Of a stretch of DNA of 64,000 nucleotides, positions 31,962-43,152 are shown piece after piece. Each line of letters begins with the position of its first letter. The stretch's first letter is position 1. This DNA is from Crambe crambe (taxonomy: Eukaryota; Porifera; Demospongiae; Poecilosclerida; Crambeidae), in the NCBI GenBank assembly GCA_963924555.1, contig OZ004589.1:5952001-6016000 (forward strand), read 5' to 3'. A program made the translations under genes and the position numbers. The notes under the pieces were generated by a model that was not told the DNA's origin, searched no databases, and saw only the letters and a list, made by a program, of their open reading frames with translations.

Positions 31962-33055
31962 CATAGATATAAGAGGTTTTACGGGATTGGAAACGCCCAA
32001 TGAACTGCACAACCGAGGCGCGTTGACAGATGCGCACGCGCATGCAGCATTAATTATATTAATGGCCGTGAAAGGAGATCAATATTCACTCCTTTCAAGG
32101 CAGTTAAAGTGATGTTCTGCCCCTACAACTCACAGAATAGTACAAGTAAGCTAAGGGGAAGGTATTGAAGAAGTGAAGAGTCAGAGAGTTGAAGTTGGAG
32201 AGTCTGAGGAAGGAAGTTATTAATTATTCATAACTTTTTTCCTTGTAATTATAACTATGAGTACCTATCATTGCTCATTATACATTAATTGTATGTGATT
32301 GATTTGAAAGAAAGGCCAGAATGACTTTTGGTATTAAAATTAGACATAAATTCATTATTATTATAGCTAGATAATTTTGCCCCAAAGTTATCCGCCAGTT
32401 TCTGCTCAGTTCTCCCTCATCGCAATACTTCCAGCTTTTGGCTGTTGGATTTTGACACCATCCATCTCAAGAATTCGGCTCAGTCAGCTGTCCTGTGGAC
32501 CCTATGGATATTAGGGAGGAAATATAGTAAGCTTGCCATCTCCATAGGATGACTATTGTATGGAAAACGAATGCACCAATTCCATTTACTGTTCTATCCT
32601 TTCCCTGAAACTACTAATACAGTTTCAATATTGTTAATCTATTTCTTGAGAGAGGGATTACAGTTTTAACACCACTTGCAAATGCTAGAGACAATATACG
32701 TCAGCTAATACAAAAACTAACATTCCATGTAGCTAAAGTTTACATGCCTTTTGATCAGAAAATGAGCAACAGCAATTGATTCCATCAAGCGTGAGAGGGA
32801 TTACAGTCCCATTAACCACCACAGTAGTATTTGTAGGAATAAACTTGAAAATCTGAGCTAAAATTTATTTCATACAGTAAATCTATGCCCTAGTGTATTA
32901 TAGTATCATTGGCATAAGTCTTACCTCACGGATCTTGTCAGAACAGCAACTTTGACAAAAGTGCTATGTCATTCAGCTGTCAACGCGCCTCGGTTGTTAG
33001 TTGCTAACGAGAGCACGTGATCCGTTTCCAATCCCGTAAACCTCTTATATCTATG
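31962..33055. mobile_element. 1.1-kb non-autonomous TIR DNA transposon
   Basis: The left end CATAGATATAAGAGG then TTTTACGGGATTGGAAACG is matched in inverted orientation by the right end ending CCTCTTATATCTATG. CAACCGAGGCGCGTTGACA (left) and its inverted counterpart (right, about 32980-33000) extend the similarity. ACACAC flanks both sides, a possible 6-8 bp target duplication. No transposase is seen. Superfamily undetermined. Confidence 0.75.
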
Positions 33056-33129
33056 CACACACCCACCAGGCGGGGTTGGTTGGTTACTATGGATTCATAA
33101 CAATATTTCTAATTGCTGCCCACCACAGG

Positions 33130-33158
33130 TTTACTAAGTGCCCGGGGCACTTAGTAAA
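33130..33158. repeat. Short palindrome
   Basis: TTTACTAAGTGCC and GGCACTTAGTAAA are separated by three or four bases. Nature unknown. Confidence 0.7.
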
Positions 33159-33299
33159 GCTACTGTTAGGCACTTAGTATCCCTGTGATGCATTATGAGG
33201 TTTAGAAGATCTGATTTTGTATTGTGAATGTACAGAGCTGTGTTCTAAGAGTTACTTATTACCCACCCGCAAAGGGGCGGGCCCGCGATACTAGCTAGA

Positions 33300-33342
33300 T
33301 ATGGGTGTGGCAGTGTTTACACTCTAGCTGAGCTCTGATAAA
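33300..33342 (+). promoter_or_regulatory. Promoter-proximal element shared by G4 and G6
   Basis: GATATGGGTGTGGCAGTGTTTACACTC precedes the G4 start; nearly the same sequence precedes the G6 start (51468-51492), and its first 16 bases recur upstream of G1. GTGTTTAC resembles a forkhead site and GGGTGTGGC a CACC box. Inference from conservation. Confidence 0.45.
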
Positions 33343-34813
33343 ATGGCAGGTTAGACCAAAGATAAAGGAGGAGCTATTAACTCATTCAGTACACGTTTTC
33401 CTTTCAGATACCGCCGCCGTTACAAAGCTGACTCCAACCAATGAAATTGATGACTCACCTCTAGGTAGGTATTTAAAACACCGTGTTTTTACGCCTATAA
33501 TGCCATGACGTTACTAACAGTGTCTGAGAGTCAGTCATCCCTCATATGAAAAGTTGACCATAGGGAGCCTGGCATAGTTAACCCCAAGGCTTATTTTAAT
33601 CTTGTGAGCGGTCCCTTGTAGGCTAAAGTATACTTAGGCCACAGTTAATGACATTGTTGTTTCAGGAGGTGGGGGGTGAAAGGACATTAGCTAGCGATCA
33701 TGTGAGAGAACATGTGCATCACTTATTGAAAGTGCAACAAATCGTTCTACATAGCTCTAGTCACGCAAGGTGTGGCAGTATACTAAAGAATCACACGCTA
33801 ATAACTACAGTTATGAGCTGAATTTAATGCAGGCAAACTCTAATGGAAAGCATCAAGTAGCTAACCCTGCCAAGTCTGCTCATACATAGCCCTACATGTT
33901 ATATAAGCACTGCATGTTATTGGCGAGCAAAGTAAACCCCCAAATCATGAAAATTGAGATTTGAGCCATACATACATCATCTCCAATGTTTCACGTCACT
34001 ACAGTGAGAGCATACACATATGGAGACAGAATTGTTAGTGGAAAAACTTTCTTCTCTTGCATGCCGATGGAAGTTGCTAGCAAACAACCTCGCTTCGCTT
34101 GCCAATTGAATATGCCCTAGTCTAAGTGAACAGTGTACAAGACACTAGCCATTTCTTGTTCAGTTAGCTGTTCAGTACAGTGCTTTCCCAGCATAATCTT
34201 TCATAAGATTATCTTTCATTTCAAGCATAATGGGTACTCCCTAGCATTAGGCATAAAGCTAGCATAAAATGAATGCAAAGCCTCAAAGGTCAGCTGGGAT
34301 AACTCCAGAAATTCTCAAGCAGCTTGAAAATAATATTATACTACTTGTATAACATGACATGGATTATAATCCTTATCCTTATAAAGTTATCACTCCTACT
34401 CTAATACTACTGCCACTGACTAGTTACATAATATAGCTACAGTTTTTGACTTCATATAATTATTAATGAACCAAATTTAGTAAAATTGTTGGCATAACTT
34501 ATTTCAAGCATAATATGTAATTACTCAAAAGCATAATAGGCAAAAAAAATTACATATTAGCCTATCCCAGGGAAAACCCCTAAAGTTGCTAAGTAACTAA
34601 TGTCAAAAATGTAGTTATTGGCCCTCCTTTCCATGCAATAATGCATAGGTGCCCAACTTTTATTCCCGTACCTTCAGGGATATAAAGCCACACCCACAAA
34701 TCACACCTCTAAAATATAAAGCTGCAGAACTCTTATATAATCTGTTAAATCACAGAATAGTGATAACCACATGCATGCGGGCAGCTACATATAGAGCCAT
34801 AGTTGTCTATCCT

Positions 34814-34851
<38 letters not shown>

Positions 34852-37800
34852 CTTAGTTGCCAGTTATTCCGTACAATTCTTTAATATGGGACACACCTAG
34901 TGACCAATCAGATTGCAGTACGTATATATGCAGAGTAGTCATATGTAAGATCTGTTTAACATTACATTCAGATGATGATGATCTTCATGATCTGATGAAA
35001 GCCCTGACTGACATTTCAGCCAAGTGGAAACACATTGGAATTGCACTTCGACTGAAGCCAGCAAAACTCCAAGAGATAGCTGCAACACACCTCGGGAACC
35101 CTTCTGACTGCATCCTTGAAGTGCTCATAAACTGGCTAAACAAGAATTACAACACCGAGAAATTTGGGGAACCTACGTGGAGGAGGATAGTGGAGGTGGT
35201 AGCTGATCCAGCTGCTGGTGATAACGCTGCTCTAGCCGAACGAATCACCAAAGAGCACCAGAGTATGATTGCCTTGAATGAATAGTTACATATTATTGTT
35301 ATAATTTGTTATTTTTTCATTAGAAAGGGGGACTTTAGGTGTGGATACCAGTTTTTCTGGTAAGTAATGACTTGATCATGTAGCTAAGGTTAGCTACTGG
35401 TATAGCTAAGTATGTAAAAGTTCATCCCTTTCGGTGAGGGCATTTAGTAATTGATGATGTGGACTAATTGCTCTGTTAATCATTAATTTTGCTCATAGCA
35501 ATTATTGGCCCTGCCTGTCAGCTATTAGCTATTTGATCTTTATCTGCTAACTAATGATTGACAGAATGAGTTGTCGGGGTGGCTAAGTATAGATGGTGTG
35601 GCTTGGGCATACGAAACCACTGTGCCATGTTGGAGGGTGCTATCATCTACTATTCTCCTGTGCAAACACAGGCTACGTAGCTTTGCTAAACTAATTCTGT
35701 AATGATACACTGTAGCTATACACTTACCTTATTTTGCAGAATCTTCATTTCTGAATTCATAAATAGCTGAATTAAAATCCCAGCTTATTTCTTTCAAGAA
35801 AGTCAATAGTGACCAAGAAAAGGTTGAAACTTCACTTAATATTCTCATCACTACCCAAATCGAACAGTTCATCACCACTTGCTTACGGACTGAATGTGAT
35901 CCAGATGAGTTACGTAAAGCTTTAACTGACTTTCGTTGCAATGAAATTCTCATCAATGATGAAATTTTGAAATGGTCTATGGAGAAAATTGATTCCATCA
36001 CTTCAATAAAATCGGAAATTTATCATCAGAGTAGCAAGAAAACTCAAAAGGTATTTTGTGATGATGCAGTTTATCATGCTACTTTATGTAGCTATGCTGT
36101 AAGCACCTGTGATACAAAGAATTTTAAAGATTTCTTCAAAGATTATCATCATAGTTTTGATGAAGCATCTTTATCAATTCCTCGTGATCAAGAAGTCGAC
36201 AGATATCTCATAGCAAGAAAGGCAAAAACCTACTTTATTGCTTTTAAAGGTGAACTTCTACTATCAGATTGGCAAAAACAGTTCACATCATTTGCAGAAG
36301 GTATATATAACATAATGGTAAAGAAAAAGAACAAAAGTCAATTTTAGAAATCATTGTTTTTTTTTCTTATGTTAGCAAATGAGTTCTAAACATTCTTCCC
36401 TCTTCTGTGTAGATGTAGTATTATGACCTTTGACCCGCCATCCCTACTTAGAGAGTGCTAATGCACTCTTGATTATAGCTATAATACGTATCTGGCTAAT
36501 TTTACATCTCTTGGTATATGAATGTAGCTAATAATTATTATTTTGCAGGAATTCAGCTGCAGACTGATCGCATACCTTTAAGGTTCTTAGTACAGCAGTT
36601 ACATGATGGATTCCAAATTGTAGTCACAGGTATTGTTATTCCATAAAGATTCATTATGTCTAAGTTTACAGTACTCTCTATGTTACAGGATTTTCTTATG
36701 GAAGTCTCTTGGCCTTATCTGTCACTGCTTCATTGTGGAGACTACCAAATTTATTGAGATCTGATTTACTGAAAGAAAATTTTTGCTGTATAACATTCGG
36801 TCTGCCACTTATAAATCTCGCCAGCATTCAGGAAGCTATTGATGAGTCTCCTGAATTAGCAGCCACTATTCACTCATATTATGTCAAGAGTGATATATAC
36901 CCTCGCCTTAATATTTTCCTCGACCCTGAGTATGAGAGTATATTTCTCAAACTTGGAGACTTTGATATTGACTTGGAAAACTTCACTACGGTATGTGCAT
37001 TGAGTACTGTAGCTATCAGGTAATATCTATCATCCTGTACAAAATTTTCAGGGATTATCTGCTTCACTTCTTATTCATTACTTAAGTGTATTGCAAAGTT
37101 CTAAACAGGTTGGTTAATCACATTGCTATATAATCAGCACAATTAGGATTTCTTTGTCTCTGAGGACACTAACATTCCTAATAAATATTTCACTTGATGT
37201 TATTATTCCAAATTAGGAGGGATTGTCTTTGTCCAAAGATGATACACTTGATGCTCTGAAAACTAAACTTCAAATGGTTTTGCCTCATCTGCTAGCTAGT
37301 GGACGGATAAAACAAGAATTCCAACCCTTTAGCACATATCTGATTGATTCAGACCCCAAATCATTACGTCCACTAACGAAAGAACAAATTATAACTGAAT
37401 TAAAGCATCTGACGCAACCATTGATTGATGCTATCGATGACAAACTGTTTCACAAGGTTAGAATGTTCTGTCACATGTTACTGTAGCTACAAATAATTTT
37501 ATTTGTTTCTACTTCTAGCATTCAATGTCTAACTATTCATGTAAATTGTTGAAGATTCTAAACTGTGATGATGATAAGAGTGCCAATAAGTCAATGGGTG
37601 ATCTAATGTTAACTAAACCAAGCATCGGCTCAGTATCTTTTCATCGCCATGGCAAACAAATTGCTGTGACTATAAAAGGAAATAACATGTGGTTTTGTTA
37701 TCAAGTGAAAGTTGGTAAACACTGGGAAAAAATTGAAGCAAGAGATGTCAGCCAGCGATCTATTCAATTCAACTATGATCCCGAATCAAATCCAGGATTA

Positions 37801-40476
37801 TCATCAGATGAAGTGAATATAAATGTATCTCTCTGTACACATTTCCATAATCCTGTAAGAGGAAAAGTGAAAATTGACCATAAGGTAATTAATAGGCTTA
37901 CAACATATTATGAAGCCCCTCACAGAACAATATGTAGGGTTATTCCACAATCACAGGGCTGTATACACTGCCATAGTCCAAGGGTGAGAGCAACGTGAAC
38001 CATACAGCCTGAGTGGTTATAACTTGCATAGTGATTGTGAAACAAGGGTGACCATGATGTGCTCTGATCTTAATCATAAAATTGTTGTAAATAGTACTAT
38101 ACATTTTTCATTAGGTATACAAATTCACCTTTCGTCAGGAACAACTAGCTAAACTCAATCCTTCAGAATTGATAGAAGCAGCTTTTATGAGTGCCTTACT
38201 TGAACAGCATCCACATTCACAAAGTAAAGAAGTGAAGTGCTTCTCAAAGCGATTCGATACTCTACAAAAATTTTTAGAGCAAGCTGTATCTGTAGTTCCT
38301 ATTGAAAGCCTTTTATTTGCTATAGTTCATTCCAATGATATAAGCATCTCCCATCAATGCTGCACCCACCTTATGAATCTACCCTTTACATTTCCACTCT
38401 CATTGTTATCATTGGAAGGCTACTGTGCAGCTTCTGAATTCTTAATCGCAGGATATCAAACAAAGGATTATGAAAGAGTCGTGGCTGATAAAAGGACATT
38501 CCAAAAAGTTGACAAATTAATGAACAAGTTTTTCAATAAGAAATCAACTCCAGTGGGACGAGTACTTGTTAGTAAACAATGGAGTAGAATATCTCCTAAC
38601 TTAGAATTGAACGAAGAACAACTTAGACAAATTCTTCTCACTACATATGGAACTACACCATCTGATGATATCATGAAACAGTGCACGTATCTTACTAGAA
38701 CCTCTATGATGATGTCCAATTATTTAAACAGAAATCAAACTATATTGCCTGCTATCAGTTCTCTTGATTTATCATCCGTTTACAACATTCAGTCTAAGCC
38801 TGACTCTGACACAGCTTTTAGTTTAAAACCTTTGAATATATTAATTGAAGGCAGGAAAAAATTATCAGTACTGTCAAAACAACCCTTAAAAACATCAGCT
38901 CATGAGGTTTCTTCTGATACTCCATTAAGATTATCACATTTATATAATTCAAAGATGCTGGAGATTGTAAACAAATTTCGTACTGAAGAAGTGAGAGTAA
39001 GCTGTCTACTCCTTGGAGCATTCATGGAAGAACAAGTTAAAGTTCCCTTGATGAAAACATCTCTTGACACAGCCAAAGCTTTGAACGTTGCTTTGTCAGT
39101 GGCAGCAGTTGGTGTTTGGGCAATCTTCAGCCTTGCATTAGGTGATCTTCAGGCTGTTATCGATTCAATTCCATCACGCTCACTCTTAGTGGAAGTCACT
39201 GACTACATCAAAGGAATGTTCAAAAGTGCTGGTAAAATAGCTGACCCTAATTATGCAGGCAAACTTCAGTTTATGGTTCAAGGGATGAAAGAAACAGTAA
39301 GCTGCAACAGCCACTATGTCAGCTACTCACTTGAACGTCAGCTGATTGAACTCTGCAAGAAACTGAACATTGATGAGTCAACTCCTCTCAACACTCTTGT
39401 TGACGACTGGGATCAAATCTTTAAAGATGATATCTTAAGCATGGTCATGCAAACTCATCGTTCACTGATTGCTCGCTGGCTGAAGTGGGCTCTGATGGTA
39501 CACCACCTCCGTGAAGAACTGGCTCACTACACAGCTGTTGGGGTTGTAGGGCTGGTCAACTCTGGCAAGTCACTACTTGTCAGTGCATTATTTGACATTG
39601 ATGTGAGTATAATGATGAAGTCTTTGCATATCACCAATTCATCTCACTCTTACTGTAGGTTCCAGTGGGTACAACAGCCATCAAACGTACTACAGTGCCT
39701 TTTCTGTACAATCTAGATGGCATGATTGATGGTCTGGATGTGATTGACTTCCCTGGAGTGGATGACCGGGATGAAACCATCCCTGATTTGGCAGAACTCC
39801 TCCTTGCTGTTGCACAAGTTGTCATTTTTGTGGTGGACTACAGGTAATAGCCACAACTATTAGTTAAGCTACTGTGAATCTTTTTTCCTCTGCAGGAAAG
39901 CCCACACTGAGTCATCCAAGAAGTGGCTGGAAATGCTGGAAGACAAGGCAGTTCCTGTCCTGGTGTGTCTGACTTATGGTGATAAGCTTTATGCTGAACA
40001 CATGGGGAAGGACGGGTCTCACCCTGATCCAAGAGATATATCACGAGAAATCACAAAGGAAACAGAAGTAAGCAAATGCCTTCAATGCCCTTCATGCCAC
40101 TAAGTGTGTGTATAGTAAGGGGTATTGAGTCTGGCTAGCAAGACTAAGGCCTTCATTCCCTCTTCACTATAGTATTCTCTTTGGCATTCAGTGTGTACCT
40201 TTCTCTTCATTATCTATGTACTTTTTGATCCTTGTTACAATTACCTAGATGATTATTGAGCAACTTGGTCAAGTCCCTTCTCACAAAGTCCAGTTCTTCT
40301 CCTTCAGCCAAGACCGAGACTCAGTCCTGAACAGCCCAGAGGGGAGGGAGAAACTGCAGAAGGCTGGCATTGGCACTCCCCAAGATGTGGGGGACTGGCT
40401 GGCAGGGATCTTTGAAAGTCAACTAGACCAAGATGAAGTGGCTGAGAAGATACGAACATTTGTGCACAGAAACTAA
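33343..40476 (+). CDS. G4: Death-lipase-GTPase protein with short N-terminus; one nonsense codon in exon 5
   Basis: Exons: 33343-33349, 33408-33464, 34972-35262, 35324-35359, 35740-36300, 36549-36629, 36689-36990, 37052-37108, 37217-37456, 37519-37884, 38115-39602, 39659-39843, 39896-40067, 40249-40476; 4071 nt, all phases consistent. In place of a CARD there is a 22-residue leader (MADTAAVTKLTPTNEIDDSP) leading straight into the Death domain (WKHIGIALRL, TWRRIVEVVAD). Lipase Ser in TGFSYGS (the second Gly is Ser), Asp in KSDIYP, His in HSMSNY. GTPase GLVNSGKS, DFPG, and TYGD instead of TYAD. At 35760-35762 a TAA replaces the CAA found in G7, so the reading frame stops at the start of the lipase; nothing else is broken. 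It may be a null allele, a young pseudogene or a sequencing error. Exons 5 to 11 match G7, whereas exons 1 to 3 match G6. The intron 33465-34971 has no gene. Confidence 0.8.
34816..34848. repeat. Poly-G homopolymer, 33 bp
   Basis: Uninterrupted run of G in intron 2 of G4. Could be real, but its length is prone to sequencing or assembly error. Confidence 0.9.
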
Positions 40477-41389
40477 AACCATAGCTACTTCAATTTTTGT
40501 ACACCCATTTTATTTTTTTTGTATTTTTTTTTGTCATGTGTATGTTTAACGAAACTAGTAGCTAGATTTATACTATGTAAATGCTATTACAGTGGACTCT
40601 CTGGCCACCTTTAGGGCCAGCAGAAGTGCACTGATTAGAGGGGTGGCCTCATTTCAGGGGTGGATTTATATTATGAAGTAATTTTTTAAGTGTCCTGAAT
40701 ACAGGGGTGGCCTCGTTTCAGGGGTCCTGATTAGAGGGAGTTCATGATCACTGTAGTAGACCTAAAAATAATTCTAATTTTGGGCATAATTTCCAGTTTG
40801 AAAATCATCAATTGTCTGAATGTGCTCTCCCAGGACTCCCATCAGGATATATAATAGCATTGCAGTCCAAAGTACAAGTATACTCAAGTGATAGGGAAAT
40901 GACCCAATAGAAAATTCTTTGACTATCATCCATATATAGATTGACTGGTTCATATCATGCTTGACACCAAACAACATAACATCATCAATTATCGTGTGCA
41001 GTCTGTAGAATGGAGTCTATGTACTGACTCTACTCTTGCTGTAGTTTATCAAACAAAGGCAGCCCATTTCCTCTGCATGTCAAACCTCCATTCATCTGAT
41101 TCACCATCTAGATCAGTGATCCTACATTATCATTCAATATGTAAGATGATTATACATTATACCCTTGGGTGGTCATTTATCTAAGGTCAAAGTTCGGAAT
41201 ACACATTGTGCATGCACAGTACTTCAATTAATATTTTTTGCAGCTGATCTATGATCAATTTCAAGGCTAAGAGTGGAAGAGTTCACTCTGGGTCTACCAT
41301 AATTCAGTTTCCTACCTAGCTGTAGAGTTTTTATGATCATGCATCATGATGGGGTGACCTTAAGGGTTTTTTCCCCCTTTCAGTGTATG
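40477..41389. repeat. Downstream flank of G4, third copy of the duplicated flank
   Basis: Matches the flanks of G1 and G3, with more differences, and lacks the 51-bp foldback (single ACTCAAGTGAT at 40882-40892). It runs continuously into the sequence that in the G1 flank is split by the retroelement and TIR insertions (40957-41340 against 13345-13412 plus 16415-16690). No gene seen. Confidence 0.8.
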
Positions 41390-43005
41390 TACTCTCACTA
41401 TTCACCTGTTGTTCAGTAAATGGCCTTATCGAAGACTCAACCAGTGAGAAAATGGAACACACTGACCCACCCATCACCACAAACAACTTTCCCATGGGTG
41501 AGAATGTCAGACTGAGAGGTTTAACCTTGGCCTGGGAGGAATGAAAAATATAAATTACACTGAGAATACCAGTGCCTTGCTGAATAATGTCCATTGTAGA
41601 TGCTGTCCTCTTTTGGAGGCAAGAAATGTACATATGAATGAAGAAGTGCTTACCTTTTGTGAGATTGGTGTTTGTCTTGTATTCAAATTTGACCACCTTG
41701 AGCCATAGTCCTGTGCAGGCCCTGCCCAGTACTCCAGCATTCCAGACTGGTCACCTGAAACAACCATGGAGTAATAAAACTCCTCATAATTAGAGAAGGG
41801 TAAGAAAATTTACAGTGGAACCTCTAAATGCAGACACCTTTGGGACCAGCGAAAAGTGTCCAGATTAGAGAGGTGTCCCTATTTCAGGGGTTAAATTATA
41901 CACATTTATAATTATTGTGTTTGGACAAGAAAAAGTGTCTTCAAACATCACTTTCATGGAGGTATATTTACTAAAGTTACTTTTAATTTTTTCTCTTAAA
42001 AACCTTACGCACATGCACACACACATTCAGGACTACAGTGGAACCCCTAAATATGGACTCCCTGAAATGCAAAGACCTCTCTAATCAGGAGTGGACTTTG
42101 TCGAGTACTGCCATTTCCTTGTTATCTCCACGACTGTCAAACACATGGATCACTGGACGATTCTCCTCACAACTAGAAAATGTATACACAGTCTTAATAG
42201 TGATGGAACATTGTGTCAGTAAAAAGTAAGTCTCATGACAGCATGACAACATGCACATACATACACAGCATATAATCTTACCAAGCAACAGCAGGTGTTC
42301 TTGCTCCTCCAGCATAGAGCCATGTGCAGAACGAGGGGACAAATTGAAGACGAAACATGTTGATCATGTCTACAGCAATTCAAGTCTGACATAAAATTTC
42401 TGGTTTTTTACTTCAAATGAGCAGTCTGGCTTACCAAAATTGACAACATCGAATATCTTGTCTTCTGATGTTGTGGAAAGGAGAAGGCCATCGGGACTAA
42501 CAGACATTTCTAGAGTCTTACCTGAACCATACAGTACATACTAAGGAGTAAAGAAAGCAACATTCCATGGACCACAGGATGATAAATGCTACCCGCAGTT
42601 TGTTGACAAAAAGAACATATAAGTACCTAAATGTACTCTAAAGTGCTTAACAAACTCGATTCCATCTTCCATCTTTTTCCAGAACTTCACATGTCCATCT
42701 TGACTTGCTGTCACAAGGAAATCAGTCCTAATGAATCACTCACCATTATAATTTAACAGGAGGGAGTGGCTAGTGGATGACATACTTTGTACTGAGCACG
42801 TGTGTAATCACATCTCTGTGCATGTAACTCTTCTCATACATTGTGGCACATGGAAGGAGGGCAGCACTGAACAGAACAGCAAATCATGGCATGAAGGGCA
42901 TTATTTGGAATAAAAATTGCATAAGTTGCTCGATAAGTTACCTTTCCGCTTCTTTAATCCCTGTGCTGGCATATGGGTACCGGGTCCGGCCAGCTCAAGC
43001 TCCAT
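41390..43005 (-). pseudogene. Decayed duplicate of the 5' half of PPWD1
   Basis: Remnants of PPWD1 exons occur in the same order and orientation: about 42940-43005 (first exon), 42782-42870 ([14 protein letters not shown]), 42620-42730, 42420-42530, 42285-42370, 42088-42172, 41645-41765 ([19 protein letters not shown]) and 41392-41540 ([19 protein letters not shown]). Many small deletions break the frame, and exons beyond the eighth are absent. It stands head to head with G5 just as PPWD1 stands to G1, so it arrived by a block duplication. Two short DNA-transposon-like repeats (see 41811) interrupt it. Confidence 0.92.
41811..42080. mobile_element. MITE-like repeat, two pieces, inside the PPWD1 pseudogene
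   Basis: ACAGTGGAACCTCTAAATGC at 41811 and ACAGTGGAACCCCTAAATAT at about 42033 share the same end sequence, followed by phrases such as GTGTCCAGATTAGAGAGGTG. Related words occur in the flanks of G1, G3 and G4. A Tc1/mariner-type MITE is plausible. Confidence 0.5.
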
Positions 43006-43152
43006 TTTGTGCAACGACACTCTACCCAACCTCGCAGAAGGGAGGTATAAAAGCTACTAAGGCTTCTACTAGGCTAACTACTGCCACACTTCTGTTATCG
43101 AGACTAATTTTTTCGGAGCTGAAAGCACAAGACAGTGACTTATTCGCCTGAA

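Noticed and set aside
34649-34900. 83-codon frame running through the poly-G tract
   Set aside because: Its glycine run is a homopolymer artefact in an intron.
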